DNA of 64,000 nt from NCBI RefSeq assembly GCF_029989365.1, contig NZ_JAPRAQ010000006.1:1-64000 (forward strand), written 5' to 3'. A program made the position numbers and the translations under genes. Each line of letters starts with the position of its first letter. The stretch's first letter is position 1. The notes beneath the pieces are model-generated. The model was not told where the DNA came from and did not search any database. It saw only the letters and a list, made by a program, of their open reading frames with translations. Positions 9,037-17,891 of the stretch are shown piece after piece. The stretch is from Bradyrhizobium sp. Arg816 (GTDB lineage: Bacteria > Pseudomonadota > Alphaproteobacteria > Rhizobiales > Xanthobacteraceae).

Positions 9037-9525
9037 GACGCCCCCCCGGGCGCGTGCATCAGCGGCCTGCGTTGCTAGATTCGTGACACCGCCCGAAGAG
9101 TCGATTGGCTTGATATGCGTCTTTCGAAAGTGGGGCCTTTGACGGACGGTGAGACGTACAGAAACGGAGCGGCTCTTCTCCGGATTGATCCAGATCAAGG
9201 GTCCAGAAGCCCAAGCCTGAGTAGCTTGAAATTGGCCCGCCGACCTCGTGAGTTCTGGGACTCATCCGCCAGTTCGGAACCGTTCGATTTCGAGTGTGGC
9301 GGAACGAAGGGAAGCCCTCGCCTCCGCCGCGAGATCAATCGGCGAGATCGTTCGCTGGCTGTGTCAGTGAAGCGACGGGGGACCAGATGCGCGCCGGCCG
9401 GAGATGGCGTGCAGAGCAGTCGCCGACTCTTGTGCAACGGCCGTGACCCGAGGCGTAGCGAGCGACCGATCGCGGAAGCGACGCGCCGGCCCGGCCGACC
9501 CTGGCTGGCTCGCGAGCCCATGCAC
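9037..9525. other. Intergenic region upstream of FGE, no gene seen
   Basis: Open frames occur on both strands but are Arg/Ser-rich and show no family resemblance. The stretch next to 9037 must hold the promoter for the FGE-sulfatase pair. The left part of the porin terminator follows. Confidence 0.5.
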
Positions 9526-9560
9526 CAAAAGAAAAGCCCCGGCGGTTTCCCGCCGGGGCT
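9526..9560 (-). terminator. Rho-independent terminator of the porin gene
   Basis: An 11-bp perfect stem (9535-9545 pairing with 9550-9560, sequence AGCCCCGGCGG) with a 4-nt loop. Read on the minus strand it is followed by TTTTCTTTTGG. It lies 24 bp past the porin stop codon, in the right orientation. Confidence 0.9.
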
Positions 9561-9584
9561 CTCTGTCAGGTCGTTAGACCGAAC

Positions 9585-11156
9585 TTACCAGTTGCGCTGA
9601 GCGCGGAGCAGCAGGCTGACCGTGTTCTGATCCTTCAGCTCGTACACAGCACCCGGCTTTGCGACAACTGCCGCAGGGCCAGCAGCGAGCGTGCTGATCG
9701 TGCCCGCGAACTTCTGGTCGAGCATGGTGTAAGCCACGTCCGCCGAGAAGGTCAGGTTCTTCACCGGCGTCCAGCGGGTGATCAGACCGATCGTGCCGAG
9801 GTTGAAGTTCGGGTTGCAAGAGGTGATACCCGCAGTGGCGGCACCCAACGTAGCGAGTTGGCCGCAAATGAGAGCCGCACCACCGTTGCTGTACGTCAGC
9901 TGAGCGTACGAACCGTAGATCGCGGTGTTCCAGTAAGCATCCCAGTTGTGGGTGTAGGCGCCGCGCATACCCCAGCTCGTAACCGTGTTGATACCGGTTC
10001 CGTTGGCGAACACACCGTCAGCCGCACCGGCAAGGCCAATGCTCTGATAGGCACCAGCCAGGTTGGTACCGCCGAACATTGCATAGTTCTGCGAAGCCAA
10101 GCTCTGGAAGTTGTAGCGGGTCGCACCATCGGTGTAGACCGCCTGGACGTTGATCACGTCGCCCGCACCAGTCGGAATGTTCTTGATGGACAAGGCCGCC
10201 TGGACAGCCCAACCCCACTTGTCGCCCGGATGACCGGCTGCTTCGGTTCCGACAAGCCCCGGAGTCGCGTAGTACGCTACGTGGTTGTTATGCGCCGCGG
10301 CAGACAACTGGAACAGACCCCAAGCCTGATCAATACGGACCATACCCTGGATGTCAGGAGCCCGCGTGCCGCCGAAGGCATTGATGCCGTAGCCGCCGGT
10401 ACCAAAATTCGCGACCGAAACGCCGGCGCTGGTGTTGTACAGGTTGCTCTGATAGTAGGCCGTCGGATCCACCGCCGAAATCGCGGCAGTGATGCCCTGA
10501 CCGAAGTCGGCAGTATAGGTGAACTGGTTCACACCAGTGACCGTGCCGCCGCCGCCGGTCAGACCGTCGAAGTTGTTACCCGGATAGTTGGTCCAGGGGG
10601 CGTCGAACTGGGCAACAGCTTTACCCATCGTGAAGCCCGCGAACTGGATGAAGGCGTAGTACACGCCGAGCGTACCGCCGGCGATTGCGCCTGAGGTGGC
10701 ATTGTTGGGTGCGCCAACGCCCGTGCTGCCGAGCTGCGAGTAAACGGTGGAGCCGTTGCCGGTGCCGTTGCCCGTGTAGTTATCCGTCGTCCACGAGAAC
10801 ACCACGTCGGCGAAGGTACGAACCACGCCGTATTCGGTCGCGGTGCGCGTGTCGACGTTGAAGTCTTCACGGGCACGAGTGACGTAGTAGTTCGTCAGAC
10901 GGTTCGCGGAACCGTTAACGCTGCTGAAGTTACCGTTGAAATCGGTCGCGTTGACCGCGACTTCAGCACGCAGGTAACCACCCAGCTTGATGCAAGTGTC
11001 AGTGCCCGGGATGTAGTAGAATCCGGCACCGTACAGGGAGCAGATCTTCACGTATTCGACCGCTTTGGCCTTCACGGGGAGATCGGCTGCCTGCGCTCCG
11101 CCAACGGCAATCAGACCTGCCGCTGAACCGAGCAAAAGGCTCTTAACCAACTTCAT
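9585..11156 (-). CDS. Alphaproteobacterial porin (Porin_2 family)
   Basis: Outer-membrane beta-barrel pore protein of 523 aa. It has a signal peptide (MKLVKSLLLGSAAGLIAVGG, cleavage after AQA), then the mature start ADLPVKAKAVEYVKICSLYG typical of rhizobial porins, with Cys residues in KICSLYG and TDTCIKLGGYLR. Many Gly/Asn/Tyr-rich beta strands follow and the last residue is aromatic (RNW), as required for barrel assembly. The start is ATG 11156, preceded by TTGGAGGT. Dense aromatic and Asn codons give it a less GC-rich look than its neighbours, normal for a highly expressed porin. Single gene with its own terminator. Confidence 0.95.
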   Translation of the reverse strand: MKLVKSLLLGSAAGLIAVGGAQAADLPVKAKAVEYVKICSLYGAGFYYIPGTDTCIKLGGYLRAEVAVNATDFNGNFSSVNGSANRLTNYYVTRAREDFNVDTRTATEYGVVRTFADVVFSWTTDNYTGNGTGNGSTVYSQLGSTGVGAPNNATSGAIAGGTLGVYYAFIQFAGFTMGKAVAQFDAPWTNYPGNNFDGLTGGGGTVTGVNQFTYTADFGQGITAAISAVDPTAYYQSNLYNTSAGVSVANFGTGGYGINAFGGTRAPDIQGMVRIDQAWGLFQLSAAAHNNHVAYYATPGLVGTEAAGHPGDKWGWAVQAALSIKNIPTGAGDVINVQAVYTDGATRYNFQSLASQNYAMFGGTNLAGAYQSIGLAGAADGVFANGTGINTVTSWGMRGAYTHNWDAYWNTAIYGSYAQLTYSNGGAALICGQLATLGAATAGITSCNPNFNLGTIGLITRWTPVKNLTFSADVAYTMLDQKFAGTISTLAAGPAAVVAKPGAVYELKDQNTVSLLLRAQRNW

Positions 11157-11732
11157 GTTAAACCTCCAAGTTTGCTCTATAGGGAAGGTTCCGGATCCGC
11201 TGGGTGACGACACCCTAAGGTTGGTTCCCTTGTCCCTTAACTTACCGCTTAGTCGCTTCGCGCCTTCGGACACACCCGCTGAACGCGAGGGACTTAAGCG
11301 AACCACCTAAAACGGGACGACCTCGGGATGCCCCCCTCCGTCGCTCAGTCACAATTACCGAACGTCTTTGCACACACAACAAGAGAACGCTCTGTAGCGA
11401 GCCCATGACGTTTGTTTTCCGAAGGGTGTTGCACAAATAACACGCAGATGTGATCGAAGCGCCCTCGCAACATATTGTTTTTACTTATGTTTCTAAGGCG
11501 GTTCCGTTTGCCGTCAAAATTCCCCACCTGAGGCACTGTGGACGGAACTCCGGCCTGAACAGGCTTTGACGCGCACGAATCGTGGAATCAGAAGGAGACT
11601 CAAGGAGAAGGCACACAGGTCTTCCCGCGACTCTCCACCAGGCGCAGACATGGTCGCGGCAACGCTCGAGGCGCGCTGCGAAGGCTCTTTATCGATGGTG
11701 GGGATGATTGAGACCGGCGCAGACAGCTCGGC
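11157..11732. promoter_or_regulatory. Long upstream region of the porin gene
   Basis: About 575 bp without a supported gene between the porin start and tRNA-Ser. It is AT-richer than the surroundings, especially about 11350-11530 (for example ACATATTGTTTTTACTTATG at 11469 on). It probably contains the porin promoter and a long leader. I could not assign -35/-10 boxes with confidence. Confidence 0.5.
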
Positions 11733-11826
11733 TGGCGGAGACGGAGGGATTCGAACCCTCGATAGGCCTTTACAAGCCTATAACGGTTTAGCAAACCGCC
11801 GCCTTCAGCCACTCGGCCACGTCTCC
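11733..11826 (-). tRNA. tRNA-Ser (anticodon GCU)
   Basis: Reading the minus strand from 11826: acceptor GGAGACG, D arm GGCCGAGTGGCTGAAGGC, anticodon stem-loop GCGGT-TTGCTAA-ACCGT with anticodon GCT, a long variable arm (TATAGGCTTGTAAAGGCCTA) as in class II serine tRNAs, T arm AGGGTTCGAATCCCT, then CGTCTCC, discriminator G and an encoded CCA (11733-11735). All stems pair. It decodes AGC/AGU. Confidence 0.97.
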
Positions 11827-11939
11827 AATATGCCGGGTATGCCCGACACGGCGGCTAGCCGCAAGCGGCAGAATTAAGGTCTGTGCGTTCTTTCACCTGA
11901 AAGCGACCGCCGGAGGGCTGCGAAAGCCTGGCGCAAGGA

Positions 11940-12203
11940 TCAGCGCGGCACGCGCAGCCGATTCGCTCTCTCTATATATGTCCGCATCCAGCGGCGGGAT
12001 TGCCGGATCCACCGCTGCGAGGGCGCGTTCAGCACCGCCTCGCCGGCCCGGACATAGAACCAGACGCCGGAGCCGCGCCGGGACGGAAGGCCCAGGACCT
12101 TCATATCCCCGGCAAGAGGACCGTCTTGTGCGGCCGTCCAGGTTCCAGAGCGTAGTCGTCGGGCGGTGGCTCGGTCATGCCGCGCGGGTCTAGGTGGCGA
12201 CAC
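11940..12203 (-). CDS. Possible small basic hypothetical protein
   Basis: An 87-codon open frame rich in Arg and Trp; the second half (VLGLPSRRGSGVWFYVRAGE and a WIRQSRRWMRTYIERANR stretch) looks more protein-like than the first. I recognise no family. It has no clear ribosome site. It could be a chance frame in high-GC DNA; if it is not real, 11827-12272 is gene-free. Confidence 0.25.
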   Translation of the reverse strand: MSPPRPARHDRATARRLRSGTWTAAQDGPLAGDMKVLGLPSRRGSGVWFYVRAGEAVLNAPSQRWIRQSRRWMRTYIERANRLRVPR

Positions 12204-12272
12204 GATGAAGGAACTTGATTGCGCGCAATCGGGCTGCCCGATGAAGACAGGGGTGCGGATGCGATTCTCGGC

Positions 12273-12539
12273 TCAGTGAGCCGAGACCCACGCCCTCGCG
12301 TCGCGCTGCGCGGCCGAGATCTCGGCGTCCGACATCTGCCCGGCGACTTCCTGGCGCAGCGCCACGGCGTCCTTGCGGCCCTTCAGCGCGGCGAGGTTGA
12401 ACCATTTATGCGCGGCGACGAGGTCGACGAGGCCGGAGCGGCCGCTCGCCCAATAGATCCCGCGCTCGAACAGCACGTCCGACAGCGCGCTCGCGTCGAT
12501 CGGCGTCGCCGTCTCCAGATCGAAAGTACCCTGAAACAT
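12273..12539 (-). CDS. Small Sel1-repeat-like protein
   Basis: An 88-aa protein whose middle (AAHKWFNLAALKGRKDAVALR) matches the Sel1/TPR-like repeat core in which A-x-K-W-x2-L-A-A is followed by G-x3-A. Usually such repeats come in arrays; here only one and a half fit, so it may be a minimal adaptor. There is no signal peptide. The start has AGGGGA 8 bp upstream. It is alone on its strand. Role unknown; Sel1 repeats normally mediate protein contacts. Confidence 0.75.
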   Translation of the reverse strand: MFQGTFDLETATPIDASALSDVLFERGIYWASGRSGLVDLVAAHKWFNLAALKGRKDAVALRQEVAGQMSDAEISAAQRDARAWVSAH

Positions 12540-13384
12540 AACGCATCCCCTTTTTTTCTGCCGCCTCGTTCCCCCGAGCGCGGCTCCCGTCCAAAAAACT
12601 GTTCAACTCATCCCCATGCCGTTTGCCGGCTTGTTGAAGGCGATGATGGCGGGCAAATTTGAATGGCAGTTTAAGTATCGCGATGAAGCAGACGTAAACG
12701 CCCCCGCACGGGGCGCGCGCGACAAATGCAAGAAGTCCCCGCTTTGCAGGCACTTCTGCGATTCGTCAGATTCGGTTTACCCTGGGATTTTGGGAGAACG
12801 ATAACCATCGCGCGCGGTGACGCGCGCCCTGCGGTTAGAATTCATGGGAGGGGCGCGTTGTGGGAGGGGCGCGCTGGCAAGGCCACACGGGCGCCTCGCG
12901 CGGCGGCGCCACCCCCTGGCCGGCAGCCCGTGCGGCGCGAAGCTCGCGACTCAGGAATCGGAGCGACGGCTTCGCATTGCGCCTGCGCGGCGTGCCGTCG
13001 CGGCAATCGACGGTTCGCCGCAGCCCTCGCCTGCCCCAAGGCAGCGCGGCCACGTCTCGGTCAGATCAGCAATGTGGGAAAAGGGAATGCCGGCAATACC
13101 CCGGCCTCAAGAGAACGAGGGCGTCGGCGAACACGTCAGGACCAGATTCCACGTTGGCCCGAAGGCCGCTTGTGAAATTGCGGAGCCCTTGAGAAGGAGA
13201 ACCGCACCGAACGAAGAAAACTTGTTTCTTCTGCCGGACCGTACTTTGGCGAGCGAACCCGCGAAAGAGAACGATCCGACCGTTGGCCTGATGTCTCGCC
13301 GACACCCTCTATCGCCGACCAGAACCTGTTAGAAGGCGCTGATGACGTGCCGGCTCTAGGAGCCGGCAACTTCAGAAGTCGAAG
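12540..13384. other. 845-bp gene-poor region
   Basis: No reading frame here resembles a protein; the frames are Arg/Pro/Ala-rich on both strands. A perfect 8-bp hairpin with a 3-nt loop (GCCGGCTC at 13349-13356 with 13360-13367) lies 18 bp past the stop of the H1-like gene and could end its transcript, though no T-run follows. Confidence 0.5.
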
Positions 13385-13483
13385 TTACTTCTTCTTGGCG
13401 ACCTTGCGGGTCTTCTTCGCAGTCTTCTTCACTGCGCTCTTCGCCTTCTTCGCCTTCTTCGCCTTCTTTGCTTTCTTGGCCAT
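13385..13483 (-). CDS. 32-residue histone-H1-like Lys/Ala peptide
   Basis: ATG at 13483, preceded by GGAGGGCAAC, opens a 32-codon frame that is almost entirely K and A: it starts MAKKAKKAKKAKKAKSA and ends KKTRKVAKKK. The sequence resembles the C-terminal tail of histone H1 and the short bacterial H1-like nucleoid proteins, so DNA or RNA binding is likely. The strong ribosome site and clean repeat argue for a real gene despite its size. Codons alternate AAG/AAA with GCG/GCC, so the repeat is not purely a nucleotide repeat. Confidence 0.75.
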   Translation of the reverse strand: MAKKAKKAKKAKKAKSAVKKTAKKTRKVAKKK

Positions 13484-14046
13484 GTTGCCCTCCGATGTGT
13501 GAGATGGCTTTAATCGCTGCGTGCAGTCGGGGATCGAATGCACTCACCCCGAATACACCAACACGACGAAAAAAACATCTTCTCACTTAAGGAAGTGTTG
13601 ACGACGCGGTGTGCGTGCGTCAGCCGCGCTTGATTTGCGGACACGCAGAAACACGCGTCTGCGATTGCAAATGTTTCTCGCAGCATTGACGTCGGCAAGA
13701 GCAGCGATTGCAAAAAAACCTATGCAGCAAGTATTATTCTGCGCGCGCACATCACGCGTGATCAATGCGATGTAGCACGCAGCAAAGCGCTCGATCGCGC
13801 CGCGGAGGCGATGCGCGGACTCTGAGTCGCGGATTTTGGCAACGAAATTATTTTCATGCTTAACGGCGCGAGCGCTCGTCAGAGCGTGTGGAAGCCGCCG
13901 TTTTGCGCGAATCGCGTGGCGGCGATTCGGCCGCCGCATCGCCATCGATCGGGATGGAGTTTGCCGCCGAGGGTGCGCGCGAGCGTCGCAGCGCGCACCG
14001 GAGCGAGGTGACGAAGCTATCCGTCACCTCGTTCGAATGTGTGACG
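13484..14046. other. Upstream region of the H1-like gene, no gene seen
   Basis: About 560 bp, partly AT-rich (13560-13740) next to the H1-like gene start, so it probably carries that gene's promoter. Open frames here show no family resemblance. Convergence with gatB lies at the right end; no convincing terminator was found. Confidence 0.45.
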
Positions 14047-15525
14047 TCAGATGCCGAGCTTCGACTTCAAGAGGTCGTTGACGCTCTGCGGGTTGGCCTT
14101 GCCGCCGGACGCCTTCATCACCTGGCCGACGAACCAGCCGAGCGACTGCGGCTTGTCCTTGACCTGCGCGGCCTTGTCGGGATTGGCCGCGATGATGTCG
14201 TCGACCACCTTCTCGATCGCCGAGAGATCGGTGACCTGCTTCATGCCGCGGCTTTCGACCAGCGCACGCGGATCGCCGCCCTCCTGCCAGACGATCTCGA
14301 ACAGATCCTTGGCGATCTTGCCGGAGATCGTGCCCTCGCCGATCAGGTCGATGATCGCAGCCAACTGCTCGGCGTTGACGGGAGAGTCCGTAATACCCCG
14401 GCCTTCCTTGTTGAGACGGCCGAACAGCTCGTTGATCACCCAGTTCGCCGCCATCTTGCCGTCGCGGGCGCGGTTGCCGAGCGTGTCCAGCACCGTCTCG
14501 TAGAACACCGCGCTCTCGCGCTCGGCGACCAGCACGCTCGCATCGTAAGCCGACAGGCCGAAATCAGCGACGAAGCGCGCCTTCTTCTGGTCCGGCAGCT
14601 CCGGCAGCTCTGTCTTCAGCTCGTCGACGAAGCTTTGTGAGAACTCGAGCGGCAGCAGGTCGGGATCAGGGAAGTAGCGGTAGTCATGCGCCTCTTCCTT
14701 GGACCGCATCGATCGCGTCTCGCCCTTGTTGGGGTCGTAGAGCCGCGTTTCCTGGTCGATCTCACCGCCGTCCTCGAGGATCTCGATCTGGCGCCGCGCC
14801 TCGTACTCGATCGCCTGGCCGATGAAGGTGATCGAGTTCATGTTCTTGATCTCGCAGCGGGTGCCGAGCGGCGCGCCCGGCTTGCGCACGGAGACGTTGA
14901 CGTCGGCGCGCAAAGATCCCTTCTCCATGTCGCCGTCGCAGGTGCCGAGATAGCGCAGGATCGAGCGCAGCTTGGTCACATAGGCCTTGGCCTGCTCGGC
15001 GTCGCGGATGTCGGGCTTGGAGACGATCTCCATCAGCGCCACGCCGCAACGGTTGAGATCGACATAGGACATGGCTGGCGACTGGTCGTGCAGCAACTTG
15101 CCGGCGTCCTGCTCCAGATGAAGGCGCTCGATGCCGATGGTCGCGGTCTTGCCGCCATCCAGTTCGACCACGACCTCACCTTCGCCGACGATCGGCGACT
15201 TGTACTGGCTGATCTGGTAGCCCTGCGGCGAGTCCGGATAGAAATAGTTCTTGCGGTCGAACACCGAACGCAGATTGATCTGCGCGTTCAGGCCGAGCCC
15301 GGTCCGGACAGCCTGCCTGACGCATTCCTCGTTGATGACGGGCAGCATGCCCGGCATCGCGGCATCGACCAGCGACACATGGCTGTTCGGCTCGCCGCCG
15401 AACGTGGTGGACGCGCCCGAGAACAGTTTCGAGTTCGAGGTCACCTGGGCATGGATCTCCATGCCGATGACCATCTCCCAGTCGCCGGTGGCGCCCTTGA
15501 GAAGCTTGTGCGTGGCCGTGCTCAT
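14047..15525 (-). CDS. gatB: Aspartyl/glutamyl-tRNA(Asn/Gln) amidotransferase subunit B
   Basis: Subunit of GatCAB, which converts Glu-tRNA(Gln) and Asp-tRNA(Asn) to the correct amidated forms in organisms lacking GlnRS and/or AsnRS. It is 492 aa. Motifs include WEMVIGMEIHAQ, SKLFSGAST, PGMLPVINEECV, RKNYFYPDSPQGYQISQ and the KGSLRADVNVS segment; the C-terminal YqeY-like tail ends SVNDLLKSKLGI. ATG 15525 was chosen by homology; the frame is open a further 71 codons. Its start overlaps the TGA of the preceding 100-codon gene (ATGA). Confidence 0.97.
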   Translation of the reverse strand: MSTATHKLLKGATGDWEMVIGMEIHAQVTSNSKLFSGASTTFGGEPNSHVSLVDAAMPGMLPVINEECVRQAVRTGLGLNAQINLRSVFDRKNYFYPDSPQGYQISQYKSPIVGEGEVVVELDGGKTATIGIERLHLEQDAGKLLHDQSPAMSYVDLNRCGVALMEIVSKPDIRDAEQAKAYVTKLRSILRYLGTCDGDMEKGSLRADVNVSVRKPGAPLGTRCEIKNMNSITFIGQAIEYEARRQIEILEDGGEIDQETRLYDPNKGETRSMRSKEEAHDYRYFPDPDLLPLEFSQSFVDELKTELPELPDQKKARFVADFGLSAYDASVLVAERESAVFYETVLDTLGNRARDGKMAANWVINELFGRLNKEGRGITDSPVNAEQLAAIIDLIGEGTISGKIAKDLFEIVWQEGGDPRALVESRGMKQVTDLSAIEKVVDDIIAANPDKAAQVKDKPQSLGWFVGQVMKASGGKANPQSVNDLLKSKLGI

Positions 15526-15824
15526 GTCCTGCTCCCGAGCAGCGTGGCAGCGATCCGCTCCCACTCCGCCTCCAATGAATCCTTTGCCGCGGGTTGGCCG
15601 GCCTGGCGATACCAGTAGCCGGCATTGCCGAGATCGCCTTCGACCCGGTGCAGATAGGCATGCACCCAGGCGGCGTCGCGGCTGTTCTCGTCCTGAACGA
15701 TCTTGTGCGCCTGATCCCAGTCGCCCTTCGCGGCCCACCAGAGGCCGGCGAGCGGCGCGCTCAGATCCGGCGCGGGCGCCGCGCCGTCGAGACTCGCGAT
15801 GAACGCGGCGACATTCACCACCAC
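15522..15824 (-). CDS. Conserved small protein embedded between gatA and gatB
   Basis: A 100-aa protein with no signal peptide, rich in Trp and Ala. The core (GLWWAAKGDWDQAHKIVQ, then WVHAYLHRVEGDLGNAGYWY) looks like one and a half TPR-type helical hairpins. Its start overlaps the end of gatA by 10 bp and its stop overlaps the gatB start by 4 bp, so it is almost certainly translated with the amidotransferase subunits. No function is known to me. The tight packing suggests a link to GatCAB or simply dosage sharing. Confidence 0.8.
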   Translation of the reverse strand: MVVNVAAFIASLDGAAPAPDLSAPLAGLWWAAKGDWDQAHKIVQDENSRDAAWVHAYLHRVEGDLGNAGYWYRQAGQPAAKDSLEAEWERIAATLLGSRT

Positions 15825-17290
15825 CTCGCGGGCGTGAAGCGGCCGGCGGCCTGCTCGATCACCTCGCCGAGCGAGAACAGCGTCTCCTCGTCGAACGGAC
15901 GGCCGATCAGCTGCAGGCCGAGCGGCAGGCCTTGCGCGTCCTTGCCGGCGGGCACGGCGATGCCCGGCAGGCCCGCCATGTTCACGGTCACCGTGAAGAT
16001 GTCGTTGAGATACATCTCGACGGGATCGGCGCCACCCTTCTCGCCGATGCCGAAGGCTGCCGACGGCGTCGCCGGCGTCAGGATCGCGTCGACGCCCTTG
16101 GCAAAACAGTCCTCAAAATCCTTCTTGATCAGCGTCCGCACCTTCTGCGCACGCAGATAATAGGCGTCGTAATAGCCGGCCGAGAGCACATAGGTGCCGA
16201 TCATGACGCGGCGCTTCACCTCCGCGCCAAAACCCTCGGCGCGGCTGTTCTCGTAGAGCTCGATGATGTTCTTGCCCTGCTCGCGCAGTCCGTAGCGGAC
16301 GCCGTCATAGCGCGCGAGGTTGGAGGACGCCTCCGCCGGCGCCACGATGTAATAGGCCGGCAGCGCATATTTCGTGTGCGGCAGCGACACCTCGACGAGC
16401 TCGGCGCCGGCCGCCTTCAGCCAGGCCGCGCCCTCGCTCCAGAGCTTCTCGATCTCGGCCGGCATGCCGTCGAGGCGATATTCCTTGGGGATGCCGATCC
16501 TGATGCCCTTCACGGACTTGCCGATCGCGGCCTCATAGTCCGGCACGGCAATGTCGACCGACGTCGTGTCCTTCGGATCGTGCCCGGCCATCGAGCGCAG
16601 CAGCATCGCGCTATCGCGCACGCTGCGCGCGATCGGACCGGCCTGGTCGAGCGAGGAGGCGAAGGCGACGATGCCCCAGCGCGAGCAGCGGCCATAGGTC
16701 GGCTTGATGCCGACGGTCGCGGTGAACGCGGCCGGCTGACGGATCGAGCCGCCGGTGTCGGTCGCGGTCGCACCCATGCACAGCAGCGCCGCCACGGCCG
16801 AGGCCGAGCCGCCGGACGAGCCGCCCGGCACCAGCGTCGTGTTGCTTCCCTCGCGCCGCCAGGGATTGCCGACGGGACCGAAGCAGGAGGTCTCGTTCGC
16901 CGAGCCCATCGCGAACTCGTCATTGTTGAGCTTGCCGAGCATCACGGCGCCGTCGCGCCAGAGCTGCGAGGTGACGGTGGACTCATAGGTCGGCACGAAA
17001 TTGCCGAGGATGTTCGAGCACGCCGTGGTGCGCACGCCCTTGGTCGCGAACAGGTCCTTGATGCCGAGCGGGATGCCGGCGAGTGGACCGCCCTCACCCT
17101 TGGCGATCTTCTCGTCCACGGCCTTCGCCATGTCACGCGCGCGATCGGGTGTCTCCATGACGAAGGCATTGAGCACACGTGCGGCTTCGATCGCATTCAG
17201 ATGCGCGTCGGTCAGCTCGAGCGACGTGAAAGTTTTTGCCGCGAGACCCTTGCGGGCCTCGGCGAGCGTCAGCGATGTCAAATCGGTCAT
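15815..17290 (-). CDS. gatA: Aspartyl/glutamyl-tRNA(Asn/Gln) amidotransferase subunit A
   Basis: Glutaminase subunit of GatCAB, 491 aa, amidase-signature family. The Ser-cisSer-Lys triad region is visible: GIPLGIKDLFATKGV (Lys), then PGGSSGGSASAVAA and TDTGGSIRQPAA with the two Ser residues. The start (MTDLTSLTLAEARKGL) overlaps the TGA of the upstream 71-codon gene by 4 bp. It is the third gene of the gatC-orf-gatA-orf-gatB unit. Confidence 0.97.
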   Translation of the reverse strand: MTDLTSLTLAEARKGLAAKTFTSLELTDAHLNAIEAARVLNAFVMETPDRARDMAKAVDEKIAKGEGGPLAGIPLGIKDLFATKGVRTTACSNILGNFVPTYESTVTSQLWRDGAVMLGKLNNDEFAMGSANETSCFGPVGNPWRREGSNTTLVPGGSSGGSASAVAALLCMGATATDTGGSIRQPAAFTATVGIKPTYGRCSRWGIVAFASSLDQAGPIARSVRDSAMLLRSMAGHDPKDTTSVDIAVPDYEAAIGKSVKGIRIGIPKEYRLDGMPAEIEKLWSEGAAWLKAAGAELVEVSLPHTKYALPAYYIVAPAEASSNLARYDGVRYGLREQGKNIIELYENSRAEGFGAEVKRRVMIGTYVLSAGYYDAYYLRAQKVRTLIKKDFEDCFAKGVDAILTPATPSAAFGIGEKGGADPVEMYLNDIFTVTVNMAGLPGIAVPAGKDAQGLPLGLQLIGRPFDEETLFSLGEVIEQAAGRFTPARWW

Positions 17291-17502
17291 TTATTGATCG
17301 GGCTGCAGAAGAACGGAGACAGGGTTTTGTCGTTGGCCGGGTCGTCTTTTTTCTTGGCGGCGGCGTTCGCGGCGGCCTCGATCTCGTCGAGCACGGCATT
17401 GACGGCGACGTTGGGATCGGCAGCCTTGCCCTGCCGCTCCATCTTGTCGAGATAGTTCATGTAGGCCTGATAGGCCTTCTCATCGTCGCAAAGCATGCAC
17501 AT
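17287..17502 (-). CDS. Conserved small CxxC protein between gatC and gatA
   Basis: A 71-aa protein starting MCMLCDDEKAYQAYMNYLDK, with a CxxC at residues 2-5 and another Cys near the end (FFCSPINK). The middle is a helical, charged segment. The N-terminal CxxC plus a distant Cys could bind metal, but this is inference. It starts 25 bp after gatC and its stop overlaps gatA by 4 bp. I know no function; the context makes it a member of the gat operon. Confidence 0.75.
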   Translation of the reverse strand: MCMLCDDEKAYQAYMNYLDKMERQGKAADPNVAVNAVLDEIEAAANAAAKKKDDPANDKTLSPFFCSPINK

Positions 17503-17526
17503 CGGACAGCGTCCTGAATTGAGATG

Positions 17527-17814
17527 TTACTCGACGACCTTCGGCACCAGGAAGAAGTGACCTTCGGTCGCGGGCGCGTTGGCAACGATATCGTCGGCGA
17601 TCTCGCCGTCATTGACCAAATCCTGCCGCTTCTTCATCTGCATCGGGGTGACCGAGGTCATCGGCTCCACGCCCTCGACATTGACCTCCGAGAGCTGCTC
17701 GACAAAGGCGAGCATGGCGTTGAGCTCACCCTGCAGATGCGGAACCTCGTCCTCGGAAACCGCAATGCGCGCCAGATGCGCGATGCGGCGGACGGTAGTG
17801 GCGTCGACGGACAT
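17527..17814 (-). CDS. gatC: Aspartyl/glutamyl-tRNA(Asn/Gln) amidotransferase subunit C
   Basis: Small GatCAB subunit that stabilises GatA. It is 95 aa, the normal length, with the family pattern VRRIAHLARIAVSEDE, a helix ending LSEVNVEGVEPMTSV and the C-terminal TEGHFFLVPKVVE. I start at MSVDATTV; the frame runs open 21 codons upstream. First gene of the gat operon; the promoter should lie between 17815 and 17891 or further upstream. Confidence 0.96.
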   Translation of the reverse strand: MSVDATTVRRIAHLARIAVSEDEVPHLQGELNAMLAFVEQLSEVNVEGVEPMTSVTPMQMKKRQDLVNDGEIADDIVANAPATEGHFFLVPKVVE

Positions 17815-17891
17815 TATATAAGGCCTCTCACGGCAAAATCTAACTGCCGTATAGCAGAGGCCGGTTTTGCGCCGCAACCGGCGGCGGGACC

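Noticed and set aside
9115..9600. 161-codon open frame between FGE and porin
   Set aside because: Runs through the porin terminator and has no protein-like features.
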